Part shown: one piece after another, positions 32,748 through 40,958 of the stretch
How positions within the stretch are numbered: the first letter of the stretch is position 1
Layout: each line of letters starts with the position of its first letter
Assembly (NCBI RefSeq): GCF_900112225.1
Contig: NZ_FOLD01000007.1
Span: forward strand, 140,790-204,789
Reading direction: 5' to 3'
From: Massilia yuzhufengensis
GTDB lineage: Bacteria > Pseudomonadota > Gammaproteobacteria > Burkholderiales > Burkholderiaceae_D
DNA: 64,000 nucleotides
Program-made: the position numbers and the translations under genes
Notes under the pieces: model-generated
Database searches by the model: none
What the model saw: only the letters and a program-made list of their open reading frames with translations
What the model was told of the DNA's origin: nothing

Positions 32748-33059
32748 TTTTCCTCCAAGGTGCTCAGCCGCCTTTATCAAGGCTACCACGGCAGGACCTA
32801 TGTCGCGACCGCTTCCGAGCCAAAGCAGACGGGGCGAGGACCGCAATCGGGAGAAATCGAAGTGTCATGGTCAGGCGGCGAGATCGGACGGCGGGCGGCG
32901 CCTGCACAACCGGTGTTCCAATCTAGCGGCGCCGACGCGGCCGGGCTAGCCCCACGCGTGGGCAAATGCGGTACCGGAAGAGGCGTGTAGCGCTGTCATC
33001 TTGCTGTCATATTCCTGTCTTACGCTATTGATGCCAATAACAACGACAAAGGAGGCAAG
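32748..33059. other. 312-bp divergent spacer between sulP and the Gly/Cys-tail gene
   Basis: No protein-like frame. On the sulP side, 32808-32836 holds another degraded relative of the intergenic module (GCGACCGCTTCCGAGC then CAAAGCAGAC). The middle is GC-rich without visible structure. The right end contains the Pho box and the AAAGGAGG ribosome site of the next gene. Confidence 0.6.
32993..33021 (+). promoter_or_regulatory. Tandem Pho box (PhoB binding site)
   Basis: Three direct repeats with exact 11-bp spacing: CTGTCAT (32993), CTGTCAT (33004) and CTGTCTT (33015), separated by 4-nt spacers. This is the CTGTCAT-N4-CTGTCAT arrangement bound by PhoB dimers in place of a -35 box. A -10-like TATTGA lies at 33026-33031, and the ATG of the downstream gene is at 33060 after AAAGGAGG. 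Confidence 0.8.
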
Positions 33060-33791
33060 ATGAACTGGCTGAACAATCTGCGCGTCACCCGCCACCTGCG
33101 GACCTCGGGCTATCGGACCGCGCTGGCGGAACTGCCGCCGGGGCTGGAGGCAGCGTGGCGGGACGGCGCATCGACCGAGTTTCCGGGCATCCCAAGGGAT
33201 GCCCTTTTTTTCGTCCGCGCGGCGGAAGGGCTGCTCGGCTTCTTCGACGTCACCACGCAGGGCGGCCCCTGCGCGTTGCCCTCACTGGCGGCGGACTCGG
33301 TGTGGCACGCCTGGCTGAGGCACGATCCGGAAGGCCTCGAGCACTTTTGCCGGCGCCACTTCGGGGCCGCGGTACCGCACCTGGAGGCGGACAGGCTGGA
33401 CCAGGGCGCGCTGGTCAGGACACTGGTGGTGTGCCGCACGCAGGAAGGTATTCCCGCCCACGGACCGGCGCTGCCGCGCCTGTTCACCCTGGATGCGCGG
33501 CTGCGGATGCCGCGCGGCCATGGCTACGCGACCCAGCACGGCGAGGTCACCTACACCCGGCTCGATGCGACGGGGCGCAGGCTAAGGACAGCGCCCCCCC
33601 AGCCCGAACTCTCGCTGGCGGCGCTACTGGGGGCTGGCTACATTACCGAAGAGACCCACGCGGAAGCGTTGCGCAGGCGGCAGGATGGTGGGGACGGCTA
33701 TGTCGCTTCAACCAACAGCGACTGCGACAGCAGTGGAGATTGCGGGGATGGCGGCGGTGGATGCGGTGGTGGGTGCGGCGGAGGCGATTGA
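33060..33791 (+). CDS. Uncharacterised protein with GRDP-like core and Gly/Cys-rich tail
   Basis: A 243-residue protein without signal peptide. The core contains GPCALPSLAADSVWHAWLRH followed by DPEGLEHFCRRHFG (about 70-104), which resembles the conserved VD-x-x-WH ... Y-x-x-F/C-x-x-x-x-G block of glycine-rich domain proteins (DUF1399/GRDP-like). The C terminus ends in a tail of Gly, Asp and Cys (SDCDSSGDCGDGGGGCGGGC at about 220-239), as in some TIGR04222-type membrane proteins, but here without transmembrane segments. AAAGGAGG and an upstream tandem Pho box indicate phosphate-starvation control. Function unknown. Confidence 0.75.
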   Translation: MNWLNNLRVTRHLRTSGYRTALAELPPGLEAAWRDGASTEFPGIPRDALFFVRAAEGLLGFFDVTTQGGPCALPSLAADSVWHAWLRHDPEGLEHFCRRHFGAAVPHLEADRLDQGALVRTLVVCRTQEGIPAHGPALPRLFTLDARLRMPRGHGYATQHGEVTYTRLDATGRRLRTAPPQPELSLAALLGAGYITEETHAEALRRRQDGGDGYVASTNSDCDSSGDCGDGGGGCGGGCGGGD

Positions 33792-34189
33792 GCACCATAA
33801 CTTGGCGTTTTTGGCAGTGTGCTCACCGATCTCACTGCCCGCTTCTGGCCGAAAGCAGCCCAGGCAGTCACGTAGTAGCGAGACGCAACTCGTAAAGCGC
33901 GATTTTTGTGGCTGAAGCCAGTGATGCCCTTCTCGCCCGAGCGGATGGAGCGCAGCGGCTCGCGCTTGCCGTAGGGCGTGAGCGCGTCGAGCGGTGTCGG
34001 CTGGCGAGACGCCATCGTCGCATTCAGCTGGGCCTGCGAACAACTGGCAAGGCAAAGCAGCGGCGCAGCGCAAGGTCTATCCGGGCATGCTGGATCCACG
34101 CTCGTCGACCTGCCGAGTATATCGGCAGGCAAGTGCGCACGAGCGGGAAGCAGGCCCGCCCGCCTCACTTCATGACGGGCGGGTAAGCC
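33792..34189. other. 398-bp convergent spacer with repeat remnants
   Basis: Between the Gly/Cys-tail gene and the metalloprotease, both ending here. 33839-33870 resembles one end of the intergenic modules (CCGCTTCTGGCCGAAAGCAG). CCCGCCCG-N13-CGGGCGGG near 34155-34183 forms a GC-rich hairpin close to the metalloprotease stop, a possible terminator without a T-run. A minus-strand frame across the spacer (to 34168) looks like translated repeat DNA and is not called. Confidence 0.45.
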
Positions 34190-36535
34190 TTAATGCCGGC
34201 TCAGCTTCACCGTATCGCCATCCTTGCCGGACGCCGTCACCGTCACCGTCACGCCCTCCACCGTCACCGAGTCGCCCGCGCGCAGCGCCGCATCCTCGAA
34301 GTTCGGATCGACCGAGCCGCTACGGCGCACGGTGCGGTAGCCGCCCTTGAGCGTGCCGACCGTCATGTCGACGGTGTAGACCAGCACGCCCTCGTTGCCG
34401 GCGGCGATGCGGTCGTAGCCTTCGCTCTTGCGCGATTCCATGACAAGGATCTTGGTGCTTGATAGTGGCACCATGGCCGCCTTGGTGTCGGCGCTCTGGC
34501 GCACCAGCGGGCCGAGCGTGACCGAGGTGCCGGTGGCGTCCAGGCCGGCCTTCGGCAGGCAGGCGACCTGCTCTTCCGGCAGCCAGCCCATCAGGTAACG
34601 GTCCCAGCTGACGTTCTCGATGGCGTTGCGGCTCCAGTTCATGGCCATGACGCCCCAGTGGCCCAGGGTCTGGGTCTTGTGGTCCAGGTCTTCGTCGTAG
34701 AGGCCGAAGGCGTGGCCGGTTTCGTGGGCCATCCAGCGCCACTCATTGCCCGGGGTCAGGTACATGTCCGCGCCGCCGGTGGCGCCGTTGATCACGTAGC
34801 CGGTGGAGGTCCAGGTCGGGCCGGTGATGGCCGGGCCATAGCCCATTTTCGACATCGGCATCTGCTTCGGTACCAGGATGTAGACGGCGTCGTACTTGCT
34901 GAAGTCCACCTGGCCGTCGAGCATCGCGAAGATGTCGTTGCGGTAGGAGGTGAAATCGCCCGAGCCGTTCACCGACGTGAAGCCATACTTCGACGGGTTG
35001 AACGGCAGGCGCACCCAGTTCGGCAGGATATCGAAGTCGAAGGCCAGGCGGCCGTAGGACTGCTTGTGGTAGAAGTCGCGCACTTCGTTGGCGAGCGGCG
35101 TGAAGAAGCTGCCCGGGTCATCGGTGCCCGCCACTTCCGGGAAGTCGACCGGGATGATCAGGGAACGCACATGGCCGAAGGACGGCAGGCGGGTGCGCAC
35201 TTTCGGGAAGCCGGCCGAGAGGTCGGTATGGAAGGCACGCTGCGGCGTCACGGCGTCGACCAGCTGGCATTGCGAGGTGGGCTTGAAGGCCGACACCGGC
35301 TGGGCCGCCAGCGCGCGCAGCGCGTCCTGCAGCTTCTGCACTTGCGGGCTCACGGTCGGCGCCATGTCGAGGGTAACCGCATAGATGCCGTTGGCGTTCG
35401 CGTTCTGGTCCTTGAGCGAGACGGCGCCGGTGGCCGAGACGCTGACCTGGTAGCGGTGGCGCTGCAGCGTCGTTGCCGTGCCGTTCGGTTCGACCGTATC
35501 GAACTCGTAGCTGGTGGCGGCGGCGAGCTGCTGGTACAGGCTGCCGTCCGCGTTGGCGCCGACGAAGGACCAGGCGCCATTGGCCGTCACGTTGCGCAGG
35601 AAGATGCCGGTGGCCAGCGCCACGCTGCCGGTGCTGCGCGGGTCGTACAGCCACAATTTGAGGTTGCTGCCGCCGGGGGCCGCAGCGAGGGTGGCCGGCA
35701 CCGGCGGCGCGGCCGGCACGGCCGGCGGACGGGCCACCACCTGGGTGGCCAGGACCACCGGCGCTTTCGGCGCGGCCGAATTCATTGCCGGCGCGGCGGG
35801 TACGATGTCCCAGCCATTGGCGGCGGCCACGGAGCCGGCCAGCGAGGTCAGGGTCGAGCGGATGGTGCCGTTGAAGGCGGCGAGGTCGGTGGTGGCGCCA
35901 ACCTGGCCCAGCATGGTGCGGACCACCGCATCGGATGCGAGCCCGGTATATCCCTGGGCCAGTATGGGTGTCACGATCTGCGCGGTGAAAGCGCTGGCGA
36001 CGCTGGTCTTGTTGCCGATGATGGTCACGTCGGCGCCACCGGCGCCGGACATCAGCTGGATGGCGGCGCTGGCGCGCGTCATCAACTTCTGGTCCAGGGC
36101 ATTGGCCCAGAACGCCTTGCCGCCCTCGTCAGCAGCGCGGCCGAACAGGTTGCGGTACAACGCGTCGATGAACTGGCCATTGTCGCCCGGGTAGAGCGCG
36201 GCGGATTCGGCGCTGGTGCCAAAGCTGTCGATCTCGGCGCGCAGCGCGGCGTTGCTGTCGTAGGCCCGGGCGATACCGGCGATGTCGGTCGGTGCGCCGG
36301 CGGCCAGCAGCACCTTCGCGTGCCAGTCGAGTCCGCCGACGTCGGCGGGACGTCCGAAATAGCCGACGTAGATCTGCTGGACGACGCGGTAGTAGTCCGC
36401 CGCCACGGGCGCGGCGGCGGTAACGCCGACCGACAACTGGCGCGACTGCTGCGTGCCGGTCGAGTCCTGTGACGAATTGCCGCATGCGGCGAGCAGAAGC
36501 AGGGCTAAGGGTGTTGCAATCCGGCGTGCCAGCAC
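34190..36535 (-). CDS. M6-like zinc metalloprotease lipoprotein with DUF4214
   Basis: A 781-residue predicted lipoprotein. The GTG start at 36535 has GGAG upstream and gives MLARRIATPLALLLLAAC with lipobox LAAC (Cys18). Residues about 45-240 form a DUF4214 region (YVGYFGRPADVGGLDWHAKV, DALYRNLFGRAADEGGKAFW). A Pro/Ala linker (about 260-300) and a beta-rich section follow. The peptidase part (about 440-740) contains WMAHETGHAFGLYDEDLD, an HExxH zinc motif of the gluzincin/metzincin-like M6 type, near residue 600. It may be anchored at the outer membrane and degrade extracellular protein. The DUF4214/M6 combination is unusual. An upstream in-frame extension is rejected because it removes the signal peptide. 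Confidence 0.82.
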   Translation of the reverse strand: MLARRIATPLALLLLAACGNSSQDSTGTQQSRQLSVGVTAAAPVAADYYRVVQQIYVGYFGRPADVGGLDWHAKVLLAAGAPTDIAGIARAYDSNAALRAEIDSFGTSAESAALYPGDNGQFIDALYRNLFGRAADEGGKAFWANALDQKLMTRASAAIQLMSGAGGADVTIIGNKTSVASAFTAQIVTPILAQGYTGLASDAVVRTMLGQVGATTDLAAFNGTIRSTLTSLAGSVAAANGWDIVPAAPAMNSAAPKAPVVLATQVVARPPAVPAAPPVPATLAAAPGGSNLKLWLYDPRSTGSVALATGIFLRNVTANGAWSFVGANADGSLYQQLAAATSYEFDTVEPNGTATTLQRHRYQVSVSATGAVSLKDQNANANGIYAVTLDMAPTVSPQVQKLQDALRALAAQPVSAFKPTSQCQLVDAVTPQRAFHTDLSAGFPKVRTRLPSFGHVRSLIIPVDFPEVAGTDDPGSFFTPLANEVRDFYHKQSYGRLAFDFDILPNWVRLPFNPSKYGFTSVNGSGDFTSYRNDIFAMLDGQVDFSKYDAVYILVPKQMPMSKMGYGPAITGPTWTSTGYVINGATGGADMYLTPGNEWRWMAHETGHAFGLYDEDLDHKTQTLGHWGVMAMNWSRNAIENVSWDRYLMGWLPEEQVACLPKAGLDATGTSVTLGPLVRQSADTKAAMVPLSSTKILVMESRKSEGYDRIAAGNEGVLVYTVDMTVGTLKGGYRTVRRSGSVDPNFEDAALRAGDSVTVEGVTVTVTASGKDGDTVKLSRH

Positions 36536-36719
36536 AAGGTCTCCATGTTCGGTATGTATGCCCGGCAGTATATCGATTGCTGTTACCAAGTGGAAACTAT
36601 TGCTTCTATAACGTTGTTTGATTGCAACCGGAGCGGCAACATTTGCTTACAGCTGGCTAACAGCAGTTAACTGGCCGGCAACAGAGAATGGACGCCCCTT
36701 TCCTTTTTGCCGAGTACCT

Positions 36720-37283
36720 ATGAAGTTTGCACACATCGCCCTGGCCGCCAGCCTGGTTTTCCTCCTGCCTGCAGCCCGCGGTATTTCCCTGACCGAATGG
36801 CGCGCCGAGGAGCTGCTGATGCAGGCGGCGGACGCGAAGAAGGAACTTGCCCTGACCGATAACCAGAACCTGTTGTGGGAGCGGAGCATGCGCAAGACGC
36901 GCGTCATCCTGCGGGCACGCAAGGAGCGGCGCGAGCTGATCGATGCGGCAGCCAGGAAGGCTGCGGCGGATCCCGTTGCCGAACTGCGGGCGCTGGCCGT
37001 GCCGCTGCAGGACGATGCGGCGCTGCTGCATGACGAGGACCGCGAATTGCGGGAGGCGTGGCTGACGGTGAACGATGCGCTCGACGACCGCCAGCGCAAG
37101 CTGGTGCTGGCGCGGTTCAGGAGTACATTGGAACGGCAACCGGGGGAGCCGGGATCGGGCAAGGGCGAAGGGCGGCCGGAGCGTGGGGGCAGGCCGGAGG
37201 GTGGTGGGCGTGGACAGGGGCCGGGTGGGATGGGTGGTGCGGGAAGCGGTGGGATCAGTATTGGGTCAGGGCGTGGGTTCTAA
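36720..37283 (+). CDS. Small exported helical protein with Gly-rich tail (Spy/CpxP-like)
   Basis: A 187-residue protein. Signal peptide MKFAHIALAASLVFLLPAARG is followed by a highly charged, helical region (about 25-145) with Arg/Glu-rich stretches such as RKTRVILRARKERRELID, resembling Spy/CpxP-type periplasmic chaperone-like proteins in composition but without a verified LTxxQ motif. The tail (about 150-187) is Gly/Arg-rich (GRPERGGRPEGGGRGQGPGG). It is divergent from the metalloprotease. An in-frame frame begins upstream, but ATG 36720 gives the signal peptide. Confidence 0.65.
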   Translation: MKFAHIALAASLVFLLPAARGISLTEWRAEELLMQAADAKKELALTDNQNLLWERSMRKTRVILRARKERRELIDAAARKAAADPVAELRALAVPLQDDAALLHDEDRELREAWLTVNDALDDRQRKLVLARFRSTLERQPGEPGSGKGEGRPERGGRPEGGGRGQGPGGMGGAGSGGISIGSGRGF

Positions 37284-37308
37284 ACTCGCTACGACCACGG
37301 CACGAAAG

Positions 37309-37343
37309 ACCGTCGCACCGGCGAAGGCCGGTGCCCAAGCTTG
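37309..37343 (+). repeat. REP-like palindrome
   Basis: ACCGTCG-CACCGGC-GAAG-GCCGGTG-CCCAAGCTTGC. Same flanks as the copies near 0.2 kb, but the stem is CACCGGC/GCCGGTG, a compensated base change on both arms. It forms an inverted pair with 37368-37397. Confidence 0.75.
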
Positions 37344-37367
37344 CTTTTATAGCCGCGCATGCAAAAT

Positions 37368-37417
37368 TAGGCTCCGGCCTTCGCCGGAGGTCGTCGGCGC
37401 CAGTGGCGCCTACGACG
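37368..37417 (-). repeat. REP-like palindrome fused to a CGCCAGTGGCG palindrome
   Basis: 37368-37397 is an inverted copy with stem CTCCGGC/GCCGGAG. It runs directly into 37389-37417 with the core GGCGCCAGTGGCGCC flanked by GTCGTC and TACGAC, the second palindrome type seen at 15489-15520. The two repeat types share the CGTCG edge. Confidence 0.65.
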
Positions 37418-37461
37418 TGCTGGGGGTGCGGGACTCACGTGCAGCTTGACGCCATGCGAAC

Positions 37462-38121
37462 TTACTTCAACCGGCAAGTCAGCGCCCAGCAACTATCCCA
37501 ACGCCCGATCTTGATCTCGCGCACCGCCGTGCCGAGCCGCTTGCGCAGCGCGCTGTCGGTCGGATAGTTCTTGGGCAGTTCATGGCGATTGCCCTCCACG
37601 TCCGTGAAATTCGCCCAGGTGTTGCCCTGTGCATCGGTACGCGCAACCGTCGGGCTCACCCCTTCGACGTATTCGTCGTCGATCAGCACCAGCAAGGTGT
37701 TCGAGCCGATCCGGGCGCGCAGGCCGGCCAGGAAAGCGTCCTGGTCTTCGCGCTTCAGGTGCGACCACAGGAAGCCTGCGAACACGGCCGTGAATTTGCC
37801 GAGGTCGGTCGGCAGATTGAGCGCATCGACCACGCGGTACTGGACATTCTCCAGCCCTTCCCCGTGCCCGCGCGCGACGGCCAGCATCTCTTCGCTGATG
37901 TCGGTGGCCAGTACCGACTCGGCCGATTCGGCCAGTACGTCGGTCCAGTAGCCGGTGCCGCAGCCCAGTTCGAGCACGGTGTGCCCGCGCATCAGCTCGG
38001 CCACCTGTTCGGCCACGTCGTCCAGGTCATCCTGGCGGTCCTCGTCGCTCTCGTCGTGGAACTGGCTGTCGTAGTGTTCCGCGATGGTCGAGAAGAAGCT
38101 GGCGACTGGATTGGTATTCAT
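37462..38121 (-). CDS. Class I SAM-dependent methyltransferase
   Basis: A 219-residue cytoplasmic methyltransferase. The SAM motif is HTVLELGCGTGYWTDVLA (about 47-64), with SVLATDISEEMLAVAR as motif II and the acidic loop YRVVDALNLPTD. ATG 38121 (MNTNPVASFF) is preferred over an ATG 18 bp upstream because AAGGAA stands 7 bp before it. It follows cysB by 19 bp on the same strand and may be co-transcribed. The substrate is unknown. Confidence 0.85.
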   Translation of the reverse strand: MNTNPVASFFSTIAEHYDSQFHDESDEDRQDDLDDVAEQVAELMRGHTVLELGCGTGYWTDVLAESAESVLATDISEEMLAVARGHGEGLENVQYRVVDALNLPTDLGKFTAVFAGFLWSHLKREDQDAFLAGLRARIGSNTLLVLIDDEYVEGVSPTVARTDAQGNTWANFTDVEGNRHELPKNYPTDSALRKRLGTAVREIKIGRWDSCWALTCRLK

Positions 38122-38140
38122 TGGTGGTTCCTTGTTCATA

Positions 38141-39079
38141 TTACAGTTCGTAATTCTCGCCGCCGCGCATGGCCGACTCGACCATCTTGCGGGTGAGCGT
38201 CGGCGCCAGCAGTTCGATGAAAGTATAAATGTAGCTGCGCAGGTAGGCGCCCTGCTTGACCGCCACGCGCGAGATGTTCATGCCGAACAGCTGGCCGACG
38301 GGAATGGCGCGCAGGTTGCGGTCGCGTTCCGGGTCGAAGGCCATGCCGGCGATGATACCCACGCCCATGCCCAGCTCCACGTAGGTCTTGATGACGTCGG
38401 CGTCGATGGCTTCCAGCAGCACGTCCGGCTTCAGGCTGCGCAGGCCGAAGGCGTGGTCGATCTTGCTGCGGCCGGCAAAGGCCGCATCATAGGTAATGAC
38501 GGGATAGCTGGCAATTTCTTCCAGCGACACCGCGCGCGAGCGGGTCAGCGGGTGGTCGTGCGGCACCACCAGCACGTGTTCCCACTGGTAGCAAGGCAAG
38601 GTGATCAGGCCGTCGATGGCGGCGATCGATTCGGTGGCGATGGCCAGGTCGGCCTGGTCGTTCTTGACCATGTCCGCGATCTGCTTCGGGTTGCCTTGCA
38701 ATAAAGACAAGCGCACCTTCGGGTATTTCTGCATGAAGGCCTGCACCACCTTCGGCAGCATGTAGCGGGCTTGCGTGTGGGTGGTGGCGATGGTGAAGCT
38801 GCCGCTGTCGTGGGCCGCGTATTCCTTGCCGATGCGTTTCAGGCTTTCGATCTCCTGCATGATCAGTTCCACCGACTGCAGCACCAGCCGCCCCGGCTCG
38901 GTCAGCCCGCGGATGCGCTTGCCGTGGCGGGTGAAGATGTCCACGCCCAGCTCTTCCTCGAGCTCGATGATGGCTTTCGAGACCCCGGGCTGGGAGGTGA
39001 ACAGCGACTTGGCCGCATCGGTCAGGTTGTAGTTCTGGCGGACGGCTTCGCGCACGAAGCGCAGCTGGTGGAGATTCAT
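38141..39079 (-). CDS. cysB: CysB-type LysR regulator of sulfur assimilation
   Basis: A 312-residue LysR-type activator. The N-terminal winged helix has MNLHQLRFVREAVRQNYNLT and SLFTSQPGVSKAIIELEEEL, the CysB form. The effector domain includes GSFTIATTHTQARYMLP with the Thr residues that bind sulfate/N-acetylserine in CysB. ITYDAAFAGRSKIDHAF is also characteristic. It is divergent from the sulfite reductase operon across a 190-bp region with a candidate operator, which is the classical arrangement for autoregulation and activation of cys genes under sulfur limitation. Confidence 0.93.
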   Translation of the reverse strand: MNLHQLRFVREAVRQNYNLTDAAKSLFTSQPGVSKAIIELEEELGVDIFTRHGKRIRGLTEPGRLVLQSVELIMQEIESLKRIGKEYAAHDSGSFTIATTHTQARYMLPKVVQAFMQKYPKVRLSLLQGNPKQIADMVKNDQADLAIATESIAAIDGLITLPCYQWEHVLVVPHDHPLTRSRAVSLEEIASYPVITYDAAFAGRSKIDHAFGLRSLKPDVLLEAIDADVIKTYVELGMGVGIIAGMAFDPERDRNLRAIPVGQLFGMNISRVAVKQGAYLRSYIYTFIELLAPTLTRKMVESAMRGGENYEL

Positions 39080-39127
39080 GTAGGGGGTCGTGTTCTTGTA
39101 AATGTGGCAGCAGACGACATTTTAAGA

Positions 39128-39185
39128 TGCTTATTCAAGTTACGCATATAAGCAAATGAATTCTCCGTAGTTTGGAATATAAGCA
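39128..39185. promoter_or_regulatory. Candidate CysB operator in the cysB-cysI intergenic region
   Basis: Inverted repeat TGCTTAT-N13-ATAAGCA (39128-39134, 39148-39154) is followed by a second direct copy of ATATAAGCA (39146-39154 and 39177-39185), 31 bp apart. This AT-rich symmetric patch is the only one in the divergent region. CysB sites are about 40 bp with loosely conserved convergent half-sites, so assignment rests on context. Confidence 0.5.
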
Positions 39186-39269
39186 CCGGTCCGTACACTT
39201 GGCCCTACATTTAACGGGTGGACAATGTTTGTCGGGGTTCTGGCAGCGTTCACCGCCAAGGACGAGACC

Positions 39270-40958
39270 ATGTACCGCTACGACCACTACGACCATCTCA
39301 TCGTGCGCGAACGCATCGCGCAGTACCGCAGCCAGGTGGAACGCCGCCTGTCCGGTGAGCTGCTTGAAGAAGAATTCCTGCCACTGCGCCTCCAGAACGG
39401 CCTGTACATGCAGCGCCACGCCTACATGCTGCGCGTCGCCGTGCCCTACGGCCTGCTGTCCTCGGCACAGGTGCGCATGTTCGCCCATATTGCCCGCAAG
39501 TATGATCGCGGGTATGGCCATTTCACCACCCGCCAGAACATCCAGTACAACTGGATTGAGCTGGAGCAAACGCCAAGCATCCTGGAAGACCTGGCATCGG
39601 TCGAGATGCACGCCATCCAGACGTCGGGCAATTGCATCCGCAACATCACCACCGACGAATTCGCCGGCGTCGCGGCGGACGAGATCATCGATCCGCGCCC
39701 CTTTGCCGAAATCCTGCGCCAGTGGAGCACCTTCCACCCGGAATTCATGGCCCTGCCCCGCAAATTCAAGGTCGCCATCAATGGCGCCGTGGAAGACCGC
39801 GCCGCGATCGCCATCCATGACATCGGCCTGACCCTCGTGCACAACGAAGCGGGCGAAGTCGGCTTCAAGTTCATGGCCGGCGGCGGCATGGGCCGCACCC
39901 CGATCCTGGGTTCGGTCATCCGCGAATTCCTGCCGTGGCGCCACCTGCTGACCTATACCGAAGCCGTGATGCGCGTGTACAACCAGTTCGGCCGCCGCGA
40001 CAACAAGTACAAGGCCCGCATCAAGATCCTGCTCAAAGCCCTGGGCGTGGAGGAATTCACCCGCCTGGTAGAAGCCGAGTGGGTCGACCTGAAGGATGGT
40101 CCGGAAACCCTGACCCAGGAAGAGTTCGACCGCGTCGCGGCCTGGTTCCAGCCGCACGGCTATGCCCAGCTGGAAGATTCCGATCCGACTGCCGCCCATC
40201 CGGATAACCGGGCCTTCGCCAACTGGCTCAACCGCAACGTGAAACCGCACAAGGTGCCGGGCTACGCCGCCGTGGTGCTGTCGCTGAAGAAAACCGGCGT
40301 GCCGCCGGGCGACGCCACCGCCGAGCAAATGGATTTCGTGGCCGACCTGGCCGACAAGTACAGCTATGGCGAGGTGCGCGTGACCCACGAGCAGAACCTG
40401 GTGCTGGCCGACGTCGAGCAAAGCCGCCTGTTCGAATTGTGGCAACTGGTGAAGGCCAAGGGCCTGGCGACGCCGAACATCGGCCTGCTGACCGACATGA
40501 TCGCCTGCCCAGGCGGCGATTTCTGCTCGCTGGCCAATGCCAAGTCGCTCCCGATCGCCGCGGCCATTGCCGAGCGCTTCGACAACCTGGACTTCCAGCA
40601 CGACATCGGCGAGATCGAACTGAACATCTCGGGCTGCATCAACGCCTGCGGCCACCACCACGTGGGCGCCATCGGCATCCTGGGCGTGGACAAGGACGGC
40701 AGCGAATGGTACCAGGTGTCGATCGGCGGCTCGCAAGGCAACCGTTCGGCCATCGGCAAGATCATCGGGCCGTCGTTCTCGGCCCTGCAGATGCCGGAAG
40801 TGGTCGGCCGCCTGCTGGAAGTGTACGTGCGCGAACGCTTCGAGGGCGAGCGCTTCGTCGATACCGCCCAGCGCCTGGGCATCGCGCCCTTCAAGGAACA
40901 CGTCTATGCCACGCCGATCACGGCGGGCGCACTGGTTGGAGAAGACCACTATGCCTAA
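39270..40958 (+). CDS. cysI: Assimilatory sulfite reductase (siroheme/4Fe-4S hemoprotein)
   Basis: A 562-residue siroheme and [4Fe-4S] enzyme that reduces sulfite to sulfide in the cytoplasm. The cluster/siroheme Cys are in MIACPGGDFCSLANAKS (C-x5-C) and NISGCINACGHHH (C-x3-C). KYDRGYGHFTTRQNIQYNWI is the conserved N-terminal half-domain motif. The start MYRYDHYDHLIVRERI at 39270 has AAGGA upstream; an earlier in-frame ATG at 39225 is less likely. No flavoprotein CysJ gene is adjacent, so the electron donor is probably ferredoxin. Nitrite reductase is the alternative family reading, but the operon settles sulfite. Confidence 0.92.
   Translation: MYRYDHYDHLIVRERIAQYRSQVERRLSGELLEEEFLPLRLQNGLYMQRHAYMLRVAVPYGLLSSAQVRMFAHIARKYDRGYGHFTTRQNIQYNWIELEQTPSILEDLASVEMHAIQTSGNCIRNITTDEFAGVAADEIIDPRPFAEILRQWSTFHPEFMALPRKFKVAINGAVEDRAAIAIHDIGLTLVHNEAGEVGFKFMAGGGMGRTPILGSVIREFLPWRHLLTYTEAVMRVYNQFGRRDNKYKARIKILLKALGVEEFTRLVEAEWVDLKDGPETLTQEEFDRVAAWFQPHGYAQLEDSDPTAAHPDNRAFANWLNRNVKPHKVPGYAAVVLSLKKTGVPPGDATAEQMDFVADLADKYSYGEVRVTHEQNLVLADVEQSRLFELWQLVKAKGLATPNIGLLTDMIACPGGDFCSLANAKSLPIAAAIAERFDNLDFQHDIGEIELNISGCINACGHHHVGAIGILGVDKDGSEWYQVSIGGSQGNRSAIGKIIGPSFSALQMPEVVGRLLEVYVRERFEGERFVDTAQRLGIAPFKEHVYATPITAGALVGEDHYA

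Noticed and set aside
33698..34168. 156-residue minus-strand frame in the spacer after the Gly/Cys-tail gene
   Set aside because: It reads through repeat remnants and through the reverse of the Gly tail (poly-Pro), and resembles no protein.
28830..34190. An intact integron
   Set aside because: There is no integrase, no recognisable attI and no complete attC pair. Only one half-site-like sequence was seen, so the region is described as a repeat-associated accessory stretch.
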